NCBI GenBank assembly: GCA_947037995.1
Contig: CAMQUV010000080.1
Span: 1 to 5,923, forward strand
Length of the DNA: 5,923 nt
Reading direction: 5' to 3'
Source: an uncultured Rikenellaceae bacterium
Lineage (GTDB): Bacteria; Bacteroidota; Bacteroidia; Bacteroidales; Rikenellaceae
Positions 5,373-5,923 of the stretch are shown here, piece after piece (positions within the stretch are counted from its first letter, which is position 1; every line of letters begins with the position of its first letter). The position numbers and the translations under genes are program-made. Under the pieces are notes generated by a model that made no database searches, was not told the origin of the DNA, and saw only the letters and a list, made by a program, of their open reading frames with translations.

Positions 5373-5923
5373 CTACTTTTTACACTTTCTAGCCCAAAAT
5401 TGCCAAATTGGCTTGCTCACCATATCGGGGTATTTTTCTTCAAGTTCTAATTTTACAATGCGTGACCTAATTGCTCCTTTCTGACGCTTGAAAATTTTAG
5501 ATAAATCTGGCATAGTTTCCCCCTCACACCATAGTCTCTCCAGATTCATATCATCATCTTCGCTCCAAGGCTTGTAGGCATTGGGATGGTCGATTCTCGA
5601 AGCATTGACATAACTGTGCGGCTCACCTTTTAACTGCTTGTAAGCTACTTGATATTTACAAAGCCTACTGTAATCAGACTTAGTTAAGCTTTGCAACCTA
5701 CGTATATCCATATTATCAGTGAGGTCGTTTAGCTTGACAGCTGTTGCCAATTTATTCTTCTTTATACGCTTAATAAAGAGATTGTAGGCCTCGTCATCAG
5801 ATGTTTTGGTTATACACTTAAGGGCTTCAATTATATCGGTCGAAAAACCTTCGTTAATAAGCATTTCGATGGTGTATGACGTGTCTTCAATAACATCATG
5901 AAGTACGCCAACTATTTTTTCGT
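5373..5923 (-). CDS. HD-domain (RelA/SpoT-type hydrolase-like) protein with Myb-like C-terminus, 5' end beyond the window
   Basis: The frame stays open to the right edge, giving 182 visible residues; the first ATG in view (5864) is internal because homology starts before it. Visible residues 3-14 (IVGVLHDVIEDT) carry the HD and ED metal-binding motif of RelA/SpoT-like HD hydrolases. AVKLNDLTDNMDIRRL (61-76) supplies the later conserved Asp66, and LTKSDYSRLCKYQVAYKQL (79-97) is the helix that follows in small stand-alone HD proteins. Residues about 118-160 (PWSEDDDMNLERLW to KGAIRSRIVKLEL) look like a Myb/SANT-type helix-turn-helix with W119 and W131 as core tryptophans. No (p)ppGpp synthetase domain follows, so this is not full SpoT. 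A nucleotide or alarmone phosphohydrolase is likely; DNA binding is inferred. Any residues before the HD motif are outside the window. The gene converges on the tRNA and ends with TAG at 5375-5373. Confidence 0.85.
   Translation of the reverse strand, partial: EKIVGVLHDVIEDTSYTIEMLINEGFSTDIIEALKCITKTSDDEAYNLFIKRIKKNKLATAVKLNDLTDNMDIRRLQSLTKSDYSRLCKYQVAYKQLKGEPHSYVNASRIDHPNAYKPWSEDDDMNLERLWCEGETMPDLSKIFKRQKGAIRSRIVKLELEEKYPDMVSKPIWQFWARKCKK

Noticed and set aside
5373..5923. Full-length RelA/SpoT (p)ppGpp synthetase-hydrolase
   Set aside because: The sequence after the HD domain is a short Myb-like segment and a stop; no synthetase, TGS or ACT domain follows.
1..5923. CRISPR array, insertion sequence or transposase
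   Set aside because: No regularly spaced repeats of suitable length, and no transposase or integrase motif appear in any gene-like frame.

Overview
The window most likely comes from a member of the Bacteroidota, probably order Bacteroidales. The reasons are the pairing of a DUF4270-type lipoprotein with a stand-alone half-size glycogen-synthase-like protein, TAnnTTTG-type -7 promoter boxes, the absence of Shine-Dalgarno sequences before the genes, and a TopA with repeated C-terminal domains and a lysine/alanine/threonine tail instead of Cys4 zinc fingers. The DNA is moderately AT-rich.

Layout: positions 1-4963 hold four tightly packed minus-strand genes. In transcription order these are a glycogen-synthase-like N-terminal-domain protein (4963-4154), a DUF4270 lipoprotein that overlaps it by 20 nt (4173-2782), DNA topoisomerase I starting at GTG (2738-339), and an unrecognised gene whose 3' end lies beyond the left edge (315 to <1). 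Gaps are 43 and 23 nt and contain no visible terminator, so the four probably form one transcription unit. Its best promoter candidate has a -7 box at 5009-5002.

Positions 4964-5141 form a divergent control region. It carries the leftward promoter, a rightward promoter (about 5062-5091) for a tRNA-Leu(CAA) gene at 5142-5223, and several inverted repeats. The most notable is a 13-bp perfect inverted repeat that brackets the tRNA promoter. The tRNA is followed by a clear intrinsic terminator (5230-5276).

Positions 5277-5372 are a short non-coding stretch with an 11-bp-period direct repeat. From 5373 to the right edge a minus-strand gene, convergent with the tRNA and open at its 5' end, encodes a RelA/SpoT-type HD hydrolase domain followed by a Myb/SANT-like helix-turn-helix segment.

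Topoisomerase I and the tRNA are housekeeping genes. The envelope lipoprotein and the synthase-like protein form a pair of unknown joint function. The features most worth a second look are the inverted repeat around the tRNA promoter, the synthase-like protein lacking its expected substrate motif and second domain, and the HD plus Myb-like architecture.
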